NCBI GenBank assembly: GCA_945871425.1
Contig: CAMBVS010000017.1
Location: 1 to 63,433, forward strand
DNA: 63,433 bases
Direction: 5' to 3'
Source: Rhizobium sp. Q54
GTDB lineage: Bacteria; Pseudomonadota; Alphaproteobacteria; SHVZ01
The notes beneath the pieces are model-generated. The model did not search any database. It saw only the letters and a program-made list of their open reading frames with translations, and had not been told where the DNA came from. The number at the start of each line of letters is the position of its first letter. Within the stretch, counting starts at the first letter, position 1. Made by a program: the position numbers and the translations under genes. Below are positions 1-11,152 of the stretch, piece after piece.

Positions 1-1830
<1,830 letters not shown>

Positions 1831-1860
1831 GCTCAATATCGAAAGCCAGAACCGGGAAGA

Positions 1861-1888
1861 AGCGTCGGCCGACCGGCGCTATCTTTCC
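1861..1888 (+). terminator. Possible acs terminator hairpin
   Basis: A short stem (AGCG.CGG with CCG.CGCT, one G-U pair, CCGA loop) is followed by the T-rich run atctttcc. It sits 30 bases after the acs stop and just before ogt. The stem is short, so this is a weak call. Confidence 0.35.
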
Positions 1889-1892
1889 AGGT

Positions 1893-2378
1893 ATGAGCAA
1901 GCAGTACTGGGGCGTCATCCAGACGCCCGTCGGGCCACTCGCCGCCGCGATCGACGGCGCCGGGCGGCTCACTCACCTAGGGTTCAGCAAGGCCGAGCAT
2001 GAGCGCATCGCCGCCGAAGGCGGCGAACGCGACGACAAGGCCATCGCACCCGTCGCCCGTCAGATCGCCGAGTATTTCTCGGGCAAGCGCCGGAGCTTCG
2101 ACTTTCCGCTCGCCGCCAAGGGCACGGATTTCCAGAAGCAGGTCTGGGCGGCGCTGCTGAAGATCCCGTTCGGCAAGACCACGACCTATGCCGCGCTGGC
2201 GGCGAAGGTCGGCCGCCCCGGCGCCTTCCGGGCGATCGGCCGGGCGAACGCCACCAACCCGATCGCCCTGATCGTGCCCTGCCACCGGGTCATCGGCACC
2301 GACGGCACGCTGACCGGCTATGCCGGCGGCATCCCGATCAAGCAGAAGCTGCTGGAGCTCGAAGGCGCGATCTCATAG
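1893..2378 (+). CDS. ogt: Methylated-DNA--protein-cysteine S-methyltransferase
   Basis: A suicide DNA repair protein that moves the methyl group from O6-methylguanine to its own cysteine. The protein has 161 residues, typical for a single-domain Ogt/MGMT without the Ada regulatory part. The acceptor motif PCHRVIG has its cysteine at residue 130, followed by the conserved LTGYAGG segment. The upstream open frame overlapping acs is an artefact; the Met of MSKQYWGVIQTP fits the family start. The stop codon overlaps the convergent hutF end by 6 bases. Regulation is not visible. Confidence 0.93.
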   Translation: MSKQYWGVIQTPVGPLAAAIDGAGRLTHLGFSKAEHERIAAEGGERDDKAIAPVARQIAEYFSGKRRSFDFPLAAKGTDFQKQVWAALLKIPFGKTTTYAALAAKVGRPGAFRAIGRANATNPIALIVPCHRVIGTDGTLTGYAGGIPIKQKLLELEGAIS

Positions 2379-3752
2379 TCGTCCCCTGACCGCGGCGACG
2401 GCGTGGCGGTAGCGGCCTCGGATCGCGTCCCGGTTGACGTGCCGTCCGTCGCGCACCTGCCACCGCCCGCCGACCATCACGTGCTTCACCGGGTTGGCGT
2501 TGCCGGCGAAGACCAGCGCATCGAGCAGCCGCTCCTTCGGCACTTCCGCCAGGACCGCTGACTCGCCGTCGAGGACGACCAGGTCGGCGCGGGTGCGCGC
2601 GGCGATGCAGCCGATCGGGCGTCCGGACGCACGGGCGCCGCCGGCGAGCGCCGCCTGGTAGAGATCATGGGCACCGCCCTGGTTGGTCAGCCGGTTGCGC
2701 CGCCGGGCGACCAGGCGGCGTCCGTATTCGAGCCAGCGCAGTTCTTCGAAGCCATTGACGGAGATGTGGCTGTCGGAGCCGAGGCCGAAGGCGCCTTTGG
2801 CGGCGAGCCAGTCCTCGGCCGGGAAGAAGCCATCGCCGAGGTTCGCCTCGGTGGTCGGGCAGAGGCCGGCAATCGCGCCGGTCGCGGCCGCCTTCTTGAT
2901 TTCGCGCGAGGTCATATGGGTCGCATGGACCAGGCACCAGCGCCGGTCGACGGGGGCATGGGCGAGCAGCCACTCAACCGGCCGCTGGCCGGACCAGGCG
3001 ACGCATTGCTCCACTTCGCCGGTCTGCTCGGCGATGTGGATATGGATGGGCGTGGTCGTCTCGATCGCGCCGACGACCTCCGCAAGGGAGTCCGGCGGCA
3101 CGGCGCGGAGCGAATGGGGGGCGATGCCGACGGCGATCTCGGCGTTGCCCTGGTGGCGCGCCTTGACGGTCTCGAACAGCTTCAAAAATCGCTCGGACGA
3201 GTTGAGAAAGCGGCGCTGGCCGGCGGTGGCGGGCGTGCCGCCGAAGCCGCCCGCCTGATAGAGGACCGGCAGATGGGTGATGCCGATGCCGCCCTCCTTG
3301 GCGGCGGCGATCACCCGCTCGGACAGCTCCGCCAGGTCGTCGTACGGCTCTCCGCCAGGCTGATGATGGAGGTAGTGGAACTCGGCGACCGCGGTGTAGC
3401 CCGCCTCCAGCATTTCGACGTAGAGCTGGGCTGCGATCGCCTGGACCTCTTCCGGCCGGAGCGCATTGGCGAGGCCGTACATGAGCCGCCGCCACGACCA
3501 GAAGTCATCCTCGGGGTCGGTGCCGCGATGCTCGGCCAGGCCCGCCATGGCCCGTTGGAAGGCGTGCGAGTGCAGGTTCGGCAGGCCCGGCAGCACCGGG
3601 CCGTCGAGGCGTTCCCGGCCCGCTGGGAGGGCCCCGGGCGTGACCGCGGCGATCCATCCGTCGGCACTAAGGTCGATGCCGACATCGACATTCCAGCCAT
3701 CCGGCAGGAGGGCGAGCGGAGCGAGCAGGCGCCGAGGGGATTCGCGAGACAT
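2373..3752 (-). CDS. hutF: Formimidoylglutamate deiminase
   Basis: Amidohydrolase-family enzyme that converts N-formimino-L-glutamate to N-formylglutamate in the five-step histidine degradation route. Metal-binding signatures are in order: LHSHAF, HIHIAEQ, LVHATHM and the GSDSH segment. The 459-residue length is normal for HutF. It is divergent from hutI, with about 50 bases between the starts, so both promoters must share a very small region. HutH, HutU and HutG are not in the window. The alternative, another member of the same deaminase family (guanine deaminase type), is less likely given the hutI neighbour. Confidence 0.92.
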   Translation of the reverse strand: MSRESPRRLLAPLALLPDGWNVDVGIDLSADGWIAAVTPGALPAGRERLDGPVLPGLPNLHSHAFQRAMAGLAEHRGTDPEDDFWSWRRLMYGLANALRPEEVQAIAAQLYVEMLEAGYTAVAEFHYLHHQPGGEPYDDLAELSERVIAAAKEGGIGITHLPVLYQAGGFGGTPATAGQRRFLNSSERFLKLFETVKARHQGNAEIAVGIAPHSLRAVPPDSLAEVVGAIETTTPIHIHIAEQTGEVEQCVAWSGQRPVEWLLAHAPVDRRWCLVHATHMTSREIKKAAATGAIAGLCPTTEANLGDGFFPAEDWLAAKGAFGLGSDSHISVNGFEELRWLEYGRRLVARRRNRLTNQGGAHDLYQAALAGGARASGRPIGCIAARTRADLVVLDGESAVLAEVPKERLLDALVFAGNANPVKHVMVGGRWQVRDGRHVNRDAIRGRYRHAVAAVRGRL

Positions 3753-3803
3753 GGCGGCGGAGCTTATCTACCGTGCAGATGGCCAACAAGGAGATGGACG
3801 GGA

Positions 3804-5039
3804 ATGTGGGACACGCTCTGGCTTGACGCGCGGGTGGCGACAATGGTTCCCGACGGTCTGCCCTATGGCGCGATCGAGGATGGTGCCCTGGGTGTGACTG
3901 ACGGGCGGCTGGCCTGGGTCGGCCGGCGCACCGATCTTCCCGGCCGGCCCGAGTCGCTGGCCCGCGAGGTCCGCGGCTGCGGGCGCCGGTGGATCACGCC
4001 CGGCCTCGTCGACTGCCACACCCACATCGTCCACGGCGGCGACCGGGCGCATGAGTTCGAGCTTCGCCTGAAAGGGGCGAGCTACGAGGAGATCGCGCTG
4101 GCCGGCGGCGGCATCCGCTCGACCGTGACCGCAACCCGCTCGGCCAGCGAGGATGCGCTCTACGACAGCGCCAGCCGGCGGATCGCCGATCTCCAGGCCG
4201 AGGGCGTCACCACGATCGAGATCAAGAGCGGCTACGGTCTCGATCGCGAGACCGAGGCACGCATGCTGAGGGTCGGCCGCCGGCTGGGTGCGACGCTGCC
4301 TCTGACGGTCCGCACCACCTTCCTCGGCGCGCATGCGCTCCCGCAGGAGTTCGAGGGCCGTGCCGACGCCTTCATCGACTTCCTCTGCCAGGACAGCCTG
4401 CCGAGCATCGCCGCCGAAGGGCTGGTCGACGCGGTGGATGCCTTCTGCGACCGCATCGGCTTCACGCCGGCCCAGACCCGGCAGATGTTCGAGGCCGCGC
4501 ACGGCCTCGGCCTTCCCGTCAAGCTGCATGCCGAGCAGCTCTCCGACCAGGGGGGCGCCGCGCTAGCCGCCAACTTTGGCGCGCTTTCCGCCGATCACCT
4601 CGAACACCTCTCCGAAGCCGGGGCGAGGGCGATGGCGGCGGCCGGCACGGTCGCCGTCCTGCTGCCGGGGGCGTTCTACTTCATCCGCGAGACCCGGCTG
4701 CCGCCCGTCGACCTCCTGCGACGGGAGGGGGTACGGATCGCGCTGGCGACCGACTGCAATCCCGGCACTTCGCCGATGACCTCGCTGCTGCTGGTCCTCA
4801 ACATGGCGGCGACGCTGTTCCGGCTGACGCCGGAGGAGGCGCTGGCGGGTGTCACGCGCGAGGGGGCGGCGGCCCTCGGGCTCGGCGCCTCCCATGGCAC
4901 GCTCGAGGCCGGCAAGGCCGCCGACTTCGTCGTCTGGAACATCGACCGTCCCGCTGAGCTCGCCTACCGCATCGGCGGCAACCCGGCGGCGCTTGCAGTA
5001 AGGGCCGGACGGCCCCTTTGGCCGGAGATGCGAACCTGA
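3804..5039 (+). CDS. hutI: Imidazolonepropionase
   Basis: Hydrolyses 4-imidazolone-5-propionate to N-formimino-L-glutamate, the substrate of the neighbouring HutF. The protein has 411 residues. Visible motifs are [19 protein letters not shown] with the metal His pair, the [10 protein letters not shown] loop, [14 protein letters not shown] and the catalytic LATDCNPG. The chosen ATG opens [14 protein letters not shown], the usual family beginning; the much longer open frame upstream is antisense to hutF. AAGGAG lies about 10 bases before the ATG. The assignment is secure. Confidence 0.95.
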   Translation: MWDTLWLDARVATMVPDGLPYGAIEDGALGVTDGRLAWVGRRTDLPGRPESLAREVRGCGRRWITPGLVDCHTHIVHGGDRAHEFELRLKGASYEEIALAGGGIRSTVTATRSASEDALYDSASRRIADLQAEGVTTIEIKSGYGLDRETEARMLRVGRRLGATLPLTVRTTFLGAHALPQEFEGRADAFIDFLCQDSLPSIAAEGLVDAVDAFCDRIGFTPAQTRQMFEAAHGLGLPVKLHAEQLSDQGGAALAANFGALSADHLEHLSEAGARAMAAAGTVAVLLPGAFYFIRETRLPPVDLLRREGVRIALATDCNPGTSPMTSLLLVLNMAATLFRLTPEEALAGVTREGAAALGLGASHGTLEAGKAADFVVWNIDRPAELAYRIGGNPAALAVRAGRPLWPEMRT

Positions 5040-5054
5040 AGTAGAGTGGTGCGG

Positions 5055-5762
5055 ATGGGAGGGCTTGCTTTCCTTTTTGCGATCACGGTCGCCGGCCCGG
5101 CGCTTGCGCAGCAGCCGGCGCCGATCCGGCCGCAGTCGCCGCCTCCGCGGACGGCGATCGCCGCCGAGTGCGCGCTCCTGCCCGGCGGCAATGCGCCGGT
5201 GAACAAGATCGCCGAGCTCGCCCAGCCGCTGTCGCCGCGAAGCCTCGATCTCACTTACTTCAACAAGCGGCTGGCCGATCTGACCGAGGAGGACTTCGAG
5301 CGCATCGCCGAGCTCGCGACCAAGTGCAACCGCACGCTGGCCCGAGCCGCGGTCGAAAAGGCCCAGCAGCTGCGCGAAGTCGTGCGCGAATCACAGGCGG
5401 TGCGGCGGCAGGCTCTGGCCAAGGTTGACCAGGGCAAGGCCAGCCTCGCCAGGACGCAGAACCCGCGCGAGAAGGTCGAGTGGCTGCACAACGCCTGGGC
5501 CGAGCTGCCGCTGCTCGCCGAGACCATCACCAAGACCGATCTTCGGGAGTATGCGGGCTGGATTGCCCGGTCCATGCAGGCCGTGTATGACGACGCTCCC
5601 GGCTACGGCAAGCGCCCGCCGCCAACCGTCGCCGAGGTGCTGGCCACTGTCCCTCAAAGGAACGACCAGGTATCGGCGGCAACGCGTGCGGCGCCCGATG
5701 CCAAGGGGCCGTTGCCGGGGCGGCCCTGGTGGGCAGTGAACCGTTCCCGGGAGGACGAGTGA
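5055..5762 (+). CDS. Secreted protein of unknown function
   Basis: I do not recognise this family. The N-terminus is a clear signal peptide (GGLAFLFAITVAGPALA, cleavage before QQPAP), then a proline-rich linker (PAPIRPQSPPPRT) and a mainly helical, basic and glutamine-rich middle part, so a periplasmic location is inferred. ATG at 5055 is chosen; GTG at 5046 or 5049 would add up to three residues. The gene begins 6-15 bases after hutI, and its stop overlaps the rhodanese start by one base, so it is translationally coupled to the sulfur genes rather than separate. About 235 residues. Confidence 0.75.
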   Translation: MGGLAFLFAITVAGPALAQQPAPIRPQSPPPRTAIAAECALLPGGNAPVNKIAELAQPLSPRSLDLTYFNKRLADLTEEDFERIAELATKCNRTLARAAVEKAQQLREVVRESQAVRRQALAKVDQGKASLARTQNPREKVEWLHNAWAELPLLAETITKTDLREYAGWIARSMQAVYDDAPGYGKRPPPTVAEVLATVPQRNDQVSAATRAAPDAKGPLPGRPWWAVNRSREDE

Positions 5763-6082
5763 TGGCGAGCGTGAGCTTTACCGATGGCCGGACGGTCGCG
5801 GATCTGATGGCCAAGGGGCAGGTCACGCTGGTCGACGTGCGCGAGCCCAACGAGTTCGCGGCCGAGCGCATCCCCGGCGCCAGGCTGGTGCCGCTCTCCG
5901 CCTTCGACCCCGCCCAGGCCCAGCCCGCCCCGGGTACCCAGCTCGTGCTGCACTGCGCTGCCGGCGTGCGGTGCGGGGTCGCGGCGCAGGTCCTCCAGTC
6001 GAGCGGCTACAAGGGCGACATCCTCCGGCTGGCCGGAGGGCTCAAGGGCTGGCGGGCCGAAGGGCTGCCGACTGAGCGCTAA
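5762..6082 (+). CDS. Single-domain rhodanese-like sulfurtransferase
   Basis: A 106-residue rhodanese domain. The substrate and fold motifs VDVREPNEFAAERIPGA and GGLKGWRAEGLP are present, with the active-site cysteine in the loop HCAAGVRCG. Such proteins carry persulfide sulfur to thiophilic acceptors such as cyanide, or sulfite giving thiosulfate. The ATG overlaps the stop of the preceding gene (TGATG). Placement just upstream of tauE and soeABC suggests a role in sulfane-sulfur or sulfite handling; this is inference from context only. Confidence 0.9.
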   Translation: MASVSFTDGRTVADLMAKGQVTLVDVREPNEFAAERIPGARLVPLSAFDPAQAQPAPGTQLVLHCAAGVRCGVAAQVLQSSGYKGDILRLAGGLKGWRAEGLPTER

Positions 6083-6151
6083 GCATTTGCGCCGGCACGT
6101 TCGAGGGCGCAGTATGCCGACGTCCCGCCGGTCTCCGCGTCCCAGTCCCTG

Positions 6152-7072
6152 ATGCACGTCTATCTTCCGATCGCCGAGCTCTCGGTCAACTGGTTCGCCC
6201 TTCTTGTGATCGGCAGCGGTGTCGGCTTCCTGTCCGGGCTCTTCGGCGTCGGCGGCGGCTTCCTGATGACGCCGCTCCTGATCTTCCTCGGCGTGCCCGC
6301 GCCGGTTGCCGTCGGCACTGGTGCCGCGCAGATCCTGGCATCCTCCGTCTCCGGCGTGCTCGCCCATTGGCGGCGCCAGAATGTCGACGTGCAGATGGGC
6401 ATTGCGCTGACGGTCGGCGGCTTTCTCGGATCTGCGCTCGGCATCTGGATCTTCACGCTGCTGCGCCAGGCCGGCCAGGTCGACCTGGTGATCCGCCTCT
6501 GCTTCGTCTTCTTCCTCGGCGGGGTCGGCGGATTGATGCTGGTTGAAAGCGCGCGCACCTGGCTCCGTCGGACGACCTCGGGCGTGCGCACGCGCAAGCT
6601 GCACGAGCACAACTGGCTGCACGGCCTGCCGTTCAAGCTCCGCTTCCGCCGCTCCAAGCTCTACATCAGCGCGCTGCTGCCGCTCACCGTCGGATTCGTC
6701 ATCGGCATCCTGACTGCGATCATGGGCGTCGGCGGCGGCTTCATCCTGGTGCCGGCGATGATCTACATCCTCGGCATGCCGACGCAGATGGTGGTTGGCA
6801 CCTCGCTGTTCCAGACGCTGTTCGTCGCCGCCAACGTCACCATACTGCAGTCGATCACCAACCAGACCGTCGACGTGATGCTGGCGCTCCTCCTGATCGT
6901 CGGCGGCGTCGTTGGGGCCCAGCTCGGAACCCGATTCGGCGCCCGGCTCAGGGGCGAGCAGCTTCGGATCCTGCTGGCGGTTCTCGTCCTCGCGGTCGGG
7001 CTCAGGCTCGCCTTCGACCTGTTCACGACGCCCGACGACTTCTACTCTCTGGCTCCGGAAGGCCACGGATGA
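6152..7072 (+). CDS. tauE: TauE/SafE (TSUP) family exporter, probably of sulfite
   Basis: Inner-membrane transporter of 306 residues with two repeats of the family signature: GLFGVGGGFLMTPLLIFLGVP near the N-terminus and IMGVGGGFILVPAMIYILGMP in the second half. About eight hydrophobic segments are visible, with a basic cytoplasmic loop (RKLHEHNWLHGLPFKLRFRRSK) in the middle. TSUP members export sulfite, sulfoacetate or related anions. The stop overlaps the TIGR02186 gene by 4 bases and soeABC follow, so sulfite is the likely substrate. The gene name is by analogy. Confidence 0.85.
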   Translation: MHVYLPIAELSVNWFALLVIGSGVGFLSGLFGVGGGFLMTPLLIFLGVPAPVAVGTGAAQILASSVSGVLAHWRRQNVDVQMGIALTVGGFLGSALGIWIFTLLRQAGQVDLVIRLCFVFFLGGVGGLMLVESARTWLRRTTSGVRTRKLHEHNWLHGLPFKLRFRRSKLYISALLPLTVGFVIGILTAIMGVGGGFILVPAMIYILGMPTQMVVGTSLFQTLFVAANVTILQSITNQTVDVMLALLLIVGGVVGAQLGTRFGARLRGEQLRILLAVLVLAVGLRLAFDLFTTPDDFYSLAPEGHG

Positions 7073-7818
7073 AGGCGGCACGCGTCACGGCCCTCGCGGC
7101 AGTCGCGATGCTGCTGTCGCTCGGAACGGCGCTGCGCGCCCAGCCGTTGGTCGCCGACCTCTCCCAGCATCTTGTCGCGATCACCGCGGGCTTCACCGGC
7201 GCCGACATCGTCATGTTCGGGGCGACCGACGGTCCCGGCGACGTGGTCGTGGTGGTGACCGGGCCGCCCAAGCCGACCATCGTGCGCCGCAAGGGACGAT
7301 TGGCCGGCATCTGGGTCAACCGCGAATCGATGCTGTTCGCCGATGCCCCGACCTTCTACGGCGTCGCCGCCTCGAAGCCGATCAACGAGATTCTGGCGCA
7401 CAACCAGCTCGATCGCCACCAGATCGGCGTCGATCACATCCGGCTGCTTCCGCCCAACCCCGAGGCGAGGCGCGACGACATCCCTGAGTTCCGCGAGGCT
7501 CTGGTGCGCGCCCGCCAGCGCGACGGCCTGTACGGCGGCGAGCCCGGCAAAGTCACCTTCCTCGGCGAGCGGCTGTTCCGCGCCCGGATGGCGCTGCCGG
7601 CCAAGGTCACGACCGGCGCCTACCGGGTCCAGATGTATCTCGTCCGCGACGGCCAGGTGGTGACCGTGCAGACCACGCCGCTCCTGGTCAGCAAGATCGG
7701 CTTCGGCGCCGACGTCTTCGACTTCGCCCATAAGGATTCGGCGTTCTACGGCCTGGTCGCGATCTTCCTGGCCGCGGCGGCGGGCTGGACGGCGGCCGCC
7801 GCCTTCCGCAGACTCTGA
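7069..7818 (+). CDS. TIGR02186 family membrane-anchored protein
   Basis: A 249-residue protein with an N-terminal signal sequence (VTALAAVAMLLSLGTALRA), a soluble beta-rich domain and a C-terminal hydrophobic anchor (YGLVAIFLAAAAGWTAAAAF). The pattern of GADIVMFGA, VVVVVTGPPKP and ADAPTFYGVAASKP matches what I recall of TIGR02186, a family of unknown biochemical role that accompanies TauE-type exporters in alphaproteobacteria. It probably sits in the periplasm facing the exporter. It overlaps tauE by 4 bases and uspA by 1 base, which supports a shared function. Confidence 0.8.
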   Translation: MKAARVTALAAVAMLLSLGTALRAQPLVADLSQHLVAITAGFTGADIVMFGATDGPGDVVVVVTGPPKPTIVRRKGRLAGIWVNRESMLFADAPTFYGVAASKPINEILAHNQLDRHQIGVDHIRLLPPNPEARRDDIPEFREALVRARQRDGLYGGEPGKVTFLGERLFRARMALPAKVTTGAYRVQMYLVRDGQVVTVQTTPLLVSKIGFGADVFDFAHKDSAFYGLVAIFLAAAAGWTAAAAFRRL

Positions 7819-8312
7819 TGGCCATGAGCGAATCCGCGCCCTCCCCCGGCAGCAACCGCACCTTCCTCGTCGTCGTCGACGAGACCGAGGAGATGCGGGT
7901 GGCGCTCCGCTATGCGAGCCGCCGGGCCAAGGCGACCGGCGGGCGGGTGGCGCTGCTCTATGTCGTCGATCCTTCGGAGTTCGAGCACTTCATGGGTGTC
8001 CGCGAGATCATGCGCGAGGAGAAGCGTCAGGAGGCCGAGCAGACCCTGCAGAAGCTCGCCGACATCGTCGTCGAGGAATCAGGCCAGATTCCGGTCGTCT
8101 ATCTCAAGGAAGGCAACCGGAGGGACGAGCTCCTGAAGATCCTGAACGAAGAGCCGGCGATCTCGATCCTGGTCCTCGGCGCCGGAACCGGTCCCGAGGG
8201 GCCGGGGCCGCTGATCAGCCACCTGATCGGCAAGGCCGCCGGCAAGATTCGCGTGCCCATCACCATCGTCCCCGGCAACCTGACGCCAGAGCAGCTGGAC
8301 GCGGTCACGTGA
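7818..8312 (+). CDS. Universal stress protein (UspA family)
   Basis: A 164-residue Usp-fold protein. The N-terminal strand FLVVVDETEEMRVALRYASRRA and the C-terminal LVLGAGTGPEGPGPLISHLIGK with PITIVPG are recognisable. The glycine-rich segment deviates from the strict ATP-binding G-x2-G-x9-G-S/T motif, so nucleotide binding is uncertain. The start overlaps the TIGR02186 stop by one base, and its stop overlaps the soeA GTG by 4 bases. It belongs to the sulfite operon; its job there is unknown. Confidence 0.88.
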   Translation: MAMSESAPSPGSNRTFLVVVDETEEMRVALRYASRRAKATGGRVALLYVVDPSEFEHFMGVREIMREEKRQEAEQTLQKLADIVVEESGQIPVVYLKEGNRRDELLKILNEEPAISILVLGAGTGPEGPGPLISHLIGKAAGKIRVPITIVPGNLTPEQLDAVT

Positions 8313-11152
8313 GTTTCCTTTCACCCCCCGATCGCGTCGACCTGTCGGTCAAGACCGCCGACGAGGTGAAGACCACCACATGCTACATGTGCGCCTGCCG
8401 CTGCGGCATCAAGGTGCACCTGAAGGACGGCCAGCTCCGCTACATCGAGGGCAACCGCGACCACCCGGTGAACAAGGGCGTGCTCTGCGCCAAGGGCTCG
8501 GCCGGGATCATGCAGCACAACTCGCCGGCACGGCTCAGGAAGCCATTGCTGCGCACGGGCGAGCGCGGGTCGGGTGAGTTCCGCGAGATCGAGTGGGCGG
8601 AAGCCCTCGATCTCGCCACCGGCTGGCTCGCCGACATCCGGAAGACCGATCCCCGCAAGCTTGCCTTCTTTACCGGCCGCGACCAGAGCCAGGCGCTGAC
8701 CGGCTGGTGGGCGTCCGCCTTCGGCACGCCCAACTACGCAGCGCACGGCGGGTTCTGCTCGGTCAACATGGCCGCGGCGGGCCTCTACACCATCGGCGGC
8801 TCGTTCTGGGAGTTCGGCGAGCCTGACTGGGAGCATGCCCGCTATTTCCTGATGTTCGGCGTCGCCGAGGATCATGCCTCCAACCCGATCAAGATCGGGC
8901 TCGGCAAGCTGAAGGGGCGCGGTGCCAAGTTCGTCTCGGTCAATCCGGTGCGGACCGGCTACTCGGCCATCGCCGACGAATGGATCGGGGTCAAGCCCGG
9001 TACCGACGGCATGCTGGTGCTGGCGCTGGTGCATGAGCTCTTGAAGGCCGACAGGATCGATGCCGATTACCTCGTCCGCTACACCAACGCGCCGTGGCTG
9101 GTGGTGCGGGCACCGGGCACGGCCGGGGACGGGCTCTTCGCGCGCGACGACAAAGGCCGGCCGCTTTGCTGGGACAAGCGCACCAACGCCGTCGGCGACG
9201 CGCTCTCGGCCGAGGTCTCGCCGGCGCTGGCCGGGACCTATCGCCTGGCCGACGGACGCGAGGCGATTCCGTCCTTCCAGTTGCTGGCTGAGCGTTACCT
9301 CGATCCCGCCTATGCACCGGAGAAGGCGGCCGAGGTCACCGGCGTGTCGGCCGAGACGATCCGGCGCATCGCCGCCGAGTTGGCCGAAGTAGCGTTCTCC
9401 GAGACCGTCACGCTCGACGTGCCCTGGACCGACTGGGCCGGGCGCCGTCACCAGACCATGGTCGGCCGGCCCGTCGCCATGCATGCGATGCGCGGCATCT
9501 CAGCCCATGCCAACGGCTTCCACACCTGCCGCGCCATCCACATGCTGCAGACTCTGCTCGGCACCATCGACGTGCCCGGCGGCTTCCGCTACCGCCCGCC
9601 CTACCCGAGGCCGGCGCCGCCGGCGGTGAGGCCCGCGGGCAAGCCCGGTCAGGTCGCGCCGGGCCAGGCGATGAAGGGCCCGCCGCTGGGCTTCACCACC
9701 GGCCCCGAGGATCTTCTGGTCGAGGCCGACGGCACGCCCTGCCGCATCGACAAGGCGTTCTCGTGGGAGGCGCCGATCGCCGCCCATGGGCTGATGCATC
9801 ACGTGATCCGGAACGCATGGGCCGGCGATCCGTACCCGATCGACACGCTGTTCATGTACATGGCGAACATGAGCTGGAATTCGGCGATGAACGTGCCGGA
9901 GACCATGGCCATGCTCACCGACAAGGACTCGTCCGGCGCCTACAGGATCCCGCACATCATCTACTCGGACGCCTATGCGTCCGAGATGGTGTCCTACGCC
10001 GACCTGGTCCTGCCCGACACCACGTATCTCGAGCGCTGGGACTGCGTCTCGCTGCTCGACCGTCCGATCAGCGACGCGGACGGCGCCGCCGACGCCATCC
10101 GCCAGCCGGTGGTGACGCCCGACCGTGACGTCCGTGCCTTCCAGGACGTGGTCCTCGACCTCGGCGTCCGTCTCGGCCTGCCGGGCATGGTCAACGACGA
10201 CGGCTCGGCCAGGTATCCGGGGGGCTATTCCGACTATCTCGTCAGGCACGAGCGGGCACCCGGCATCGGCTCGCTCGCCGGCTGGCGTGGCGCCGACGGC
10301 AGCAGCGACGGCGCAGGCGCGCCCAATCCCGACCAGCTGAAGCGCTACATCGACAATGGCTGCTTCTGGCAGCACGAGCTCGCGCCGGACCAGCGGTACT
10401 TCAAGCACGCCAACCAGTCCTATCTCGCCTATGCCAAGAGTGTCGGCTTCGTCGGGTCGACCGATCCGATCATTCTCCAGCTCTATGTCGAGCCGATGCA
10501 GAAGTTCCGCCTCGCGGCACAGGGGCACGGCCCGGTGCAGCCGCCGGACCGGCTGCGGGCACGCACCGAGAAATTCTTCGACCCGCTGCCGATCTGGTAT
10601 CCGCCCTTCGAGCACGAGACGGCCGACGGCTTCCCGCTTTCGGCGCTGACCCAGCGGCCGATGGCCATGTACCACTCCTGGGGCTCGCAGAACGCTTGGC
10701 TCCGCCAGATCCACGGCGCCAACCGCATCTATGTCGGGCGGCGTCTGGGCGAACGCGAAGGCATCGCCGACGACGACTGGATCTGGATCGAGAGCCGGCT
10801 CGGCCGGGTGAAAGCCCAGGTGCGTCTGATGGATGGCGTCAACGACGAGACCATCTGGACCTGGAACGCCATCGGCAAGCGCTCCGGCACCTGGGGGCTC
10901 GCCAAGGACGCGCCGGAGTCGCAGCGGGGATTCCTGCTGAACCACCTGATCGGCGACGTGCTCGCCGACGGCGCCCCCAACGCCGACCCCGTCACCGGCC
11001 AGGCCGCCTGGTACGACCTCCGTGTCCGCATCGGCAAAGCCGACGGCCCGCCGGTATCGGAACCGCAGTTTCAGTCCCTCCCGCGCCCGCCGGGCGCGAC
11101 GGAGCCGACGGGTCTGCTTCGCTATGGCGCACGCTTTCGGGGCCGGTCATGA
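8309..11152 (+). CDS. soeA: Sulfite dehydrogenase molybdopterin subunit SoeA
   Basis: A molybdopterin oxidoreductase of 947 residues. It has no Tat signal, so the enzyme should face the cytoplasm, as in SoeABC. The N-terminal [4Fe-4S] cysteines are C25, C28, C32 and C60. The predicted molybdenum ligand is C150 in HGGFCSVNM. It would oxidise sulfite to sulfate and pass electrons through SoeB and SoeC to the quinone pool. The GTG start overlaps the uspA stop and the stop overlaps soeB by 4 bases. Related formate or polysulfide reductase subunits are an alternative, but the TauE, TIGR02186, UspA, FeS and NrfD/DmsC-type context favours sulfite. Confidence 0.87.
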   Translation: MSFLSPPDRVDLSVKTADEVKTTTCYMCACRCGIKVHLKDGQLRYIEGNRDHPVNKGVLCAKGSAGIMQHNSPARLRKPLLRTGERGSGEFREIEWAEALDLATGWLADIRKTDPRKLAFFTGRDQSQALTGWWASAFGTPNYAAHGGFCSVNMAAAGLYTIGGSFWEFGEPDWEHARYFLMFGVAEDHASNPIKIGLGKLKGRGAKFVSVNPVRTGYSAIADEWIGVKPGTDGMLVLALVHELLKADRIDADYLVRYTNAPWLVVRAPGTAGDGLFARDDKGRPLCWDKRTNAVGDALSAEVSPALAGTYRLADGREAIPSFQLLAERYLDPAYAPEKAAEVTGVSAETIRRIAAELAEVAFSETVTLDVPWTDWAGRRHQTMVGRPVAMHAMRGISAHANGFHTCRAIHMLQTLLGTIDVPGGFRYRPPYPRPAPPAVRPAGKPGQVAPGQAMKGPPLGFTTGPEDLLVEADGTPCRIDKAFSWEAPIAAHGLMHHVIRNAWAGDPYPIDTLFMYMANMSWNSAMNVPETMAMLTDKDSSGAYRIPHIIYSDAYASEMVSYADLVLPDTTYLERWDCVSLLDRPISDADGAADAIRQPVVTPDRDVRAFQDVVLDLGVRLGLPGMVNDDGSARYPGGYSDYLVRHERAPGIGSLAGWRGADGSSDGAGAPNPDQLKRYIDNGCFWQHELAPDQRYFKHANQSYLAYAKSVGFVGSTDPIILQLYVEPMQKFRLAAQGHGPVQPPDRLRARTEKFFDPLPIWYPPFEHETADGFPLSALTQRPMAMYHSWGSQNAWLRQIHGANRIYVGRRLGEREGIADDDWIWIESRLGRVKAQVRLMDGVNDETIWTWNAIGKRSGTWGLAKDAPESQRGFLLNHLIGDVLADGAPNADPVTGQAAWYDLRVRIGKADGPPVSEPQFQSLPRPPGATEPTGLLRYGARFRGRS

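Noticed and set aside
7839..7850. A third CCCTCCCCCGGC match
   Set aside because: It lies inside the uspA coding region and lacks the second arm, so it is a chance match.
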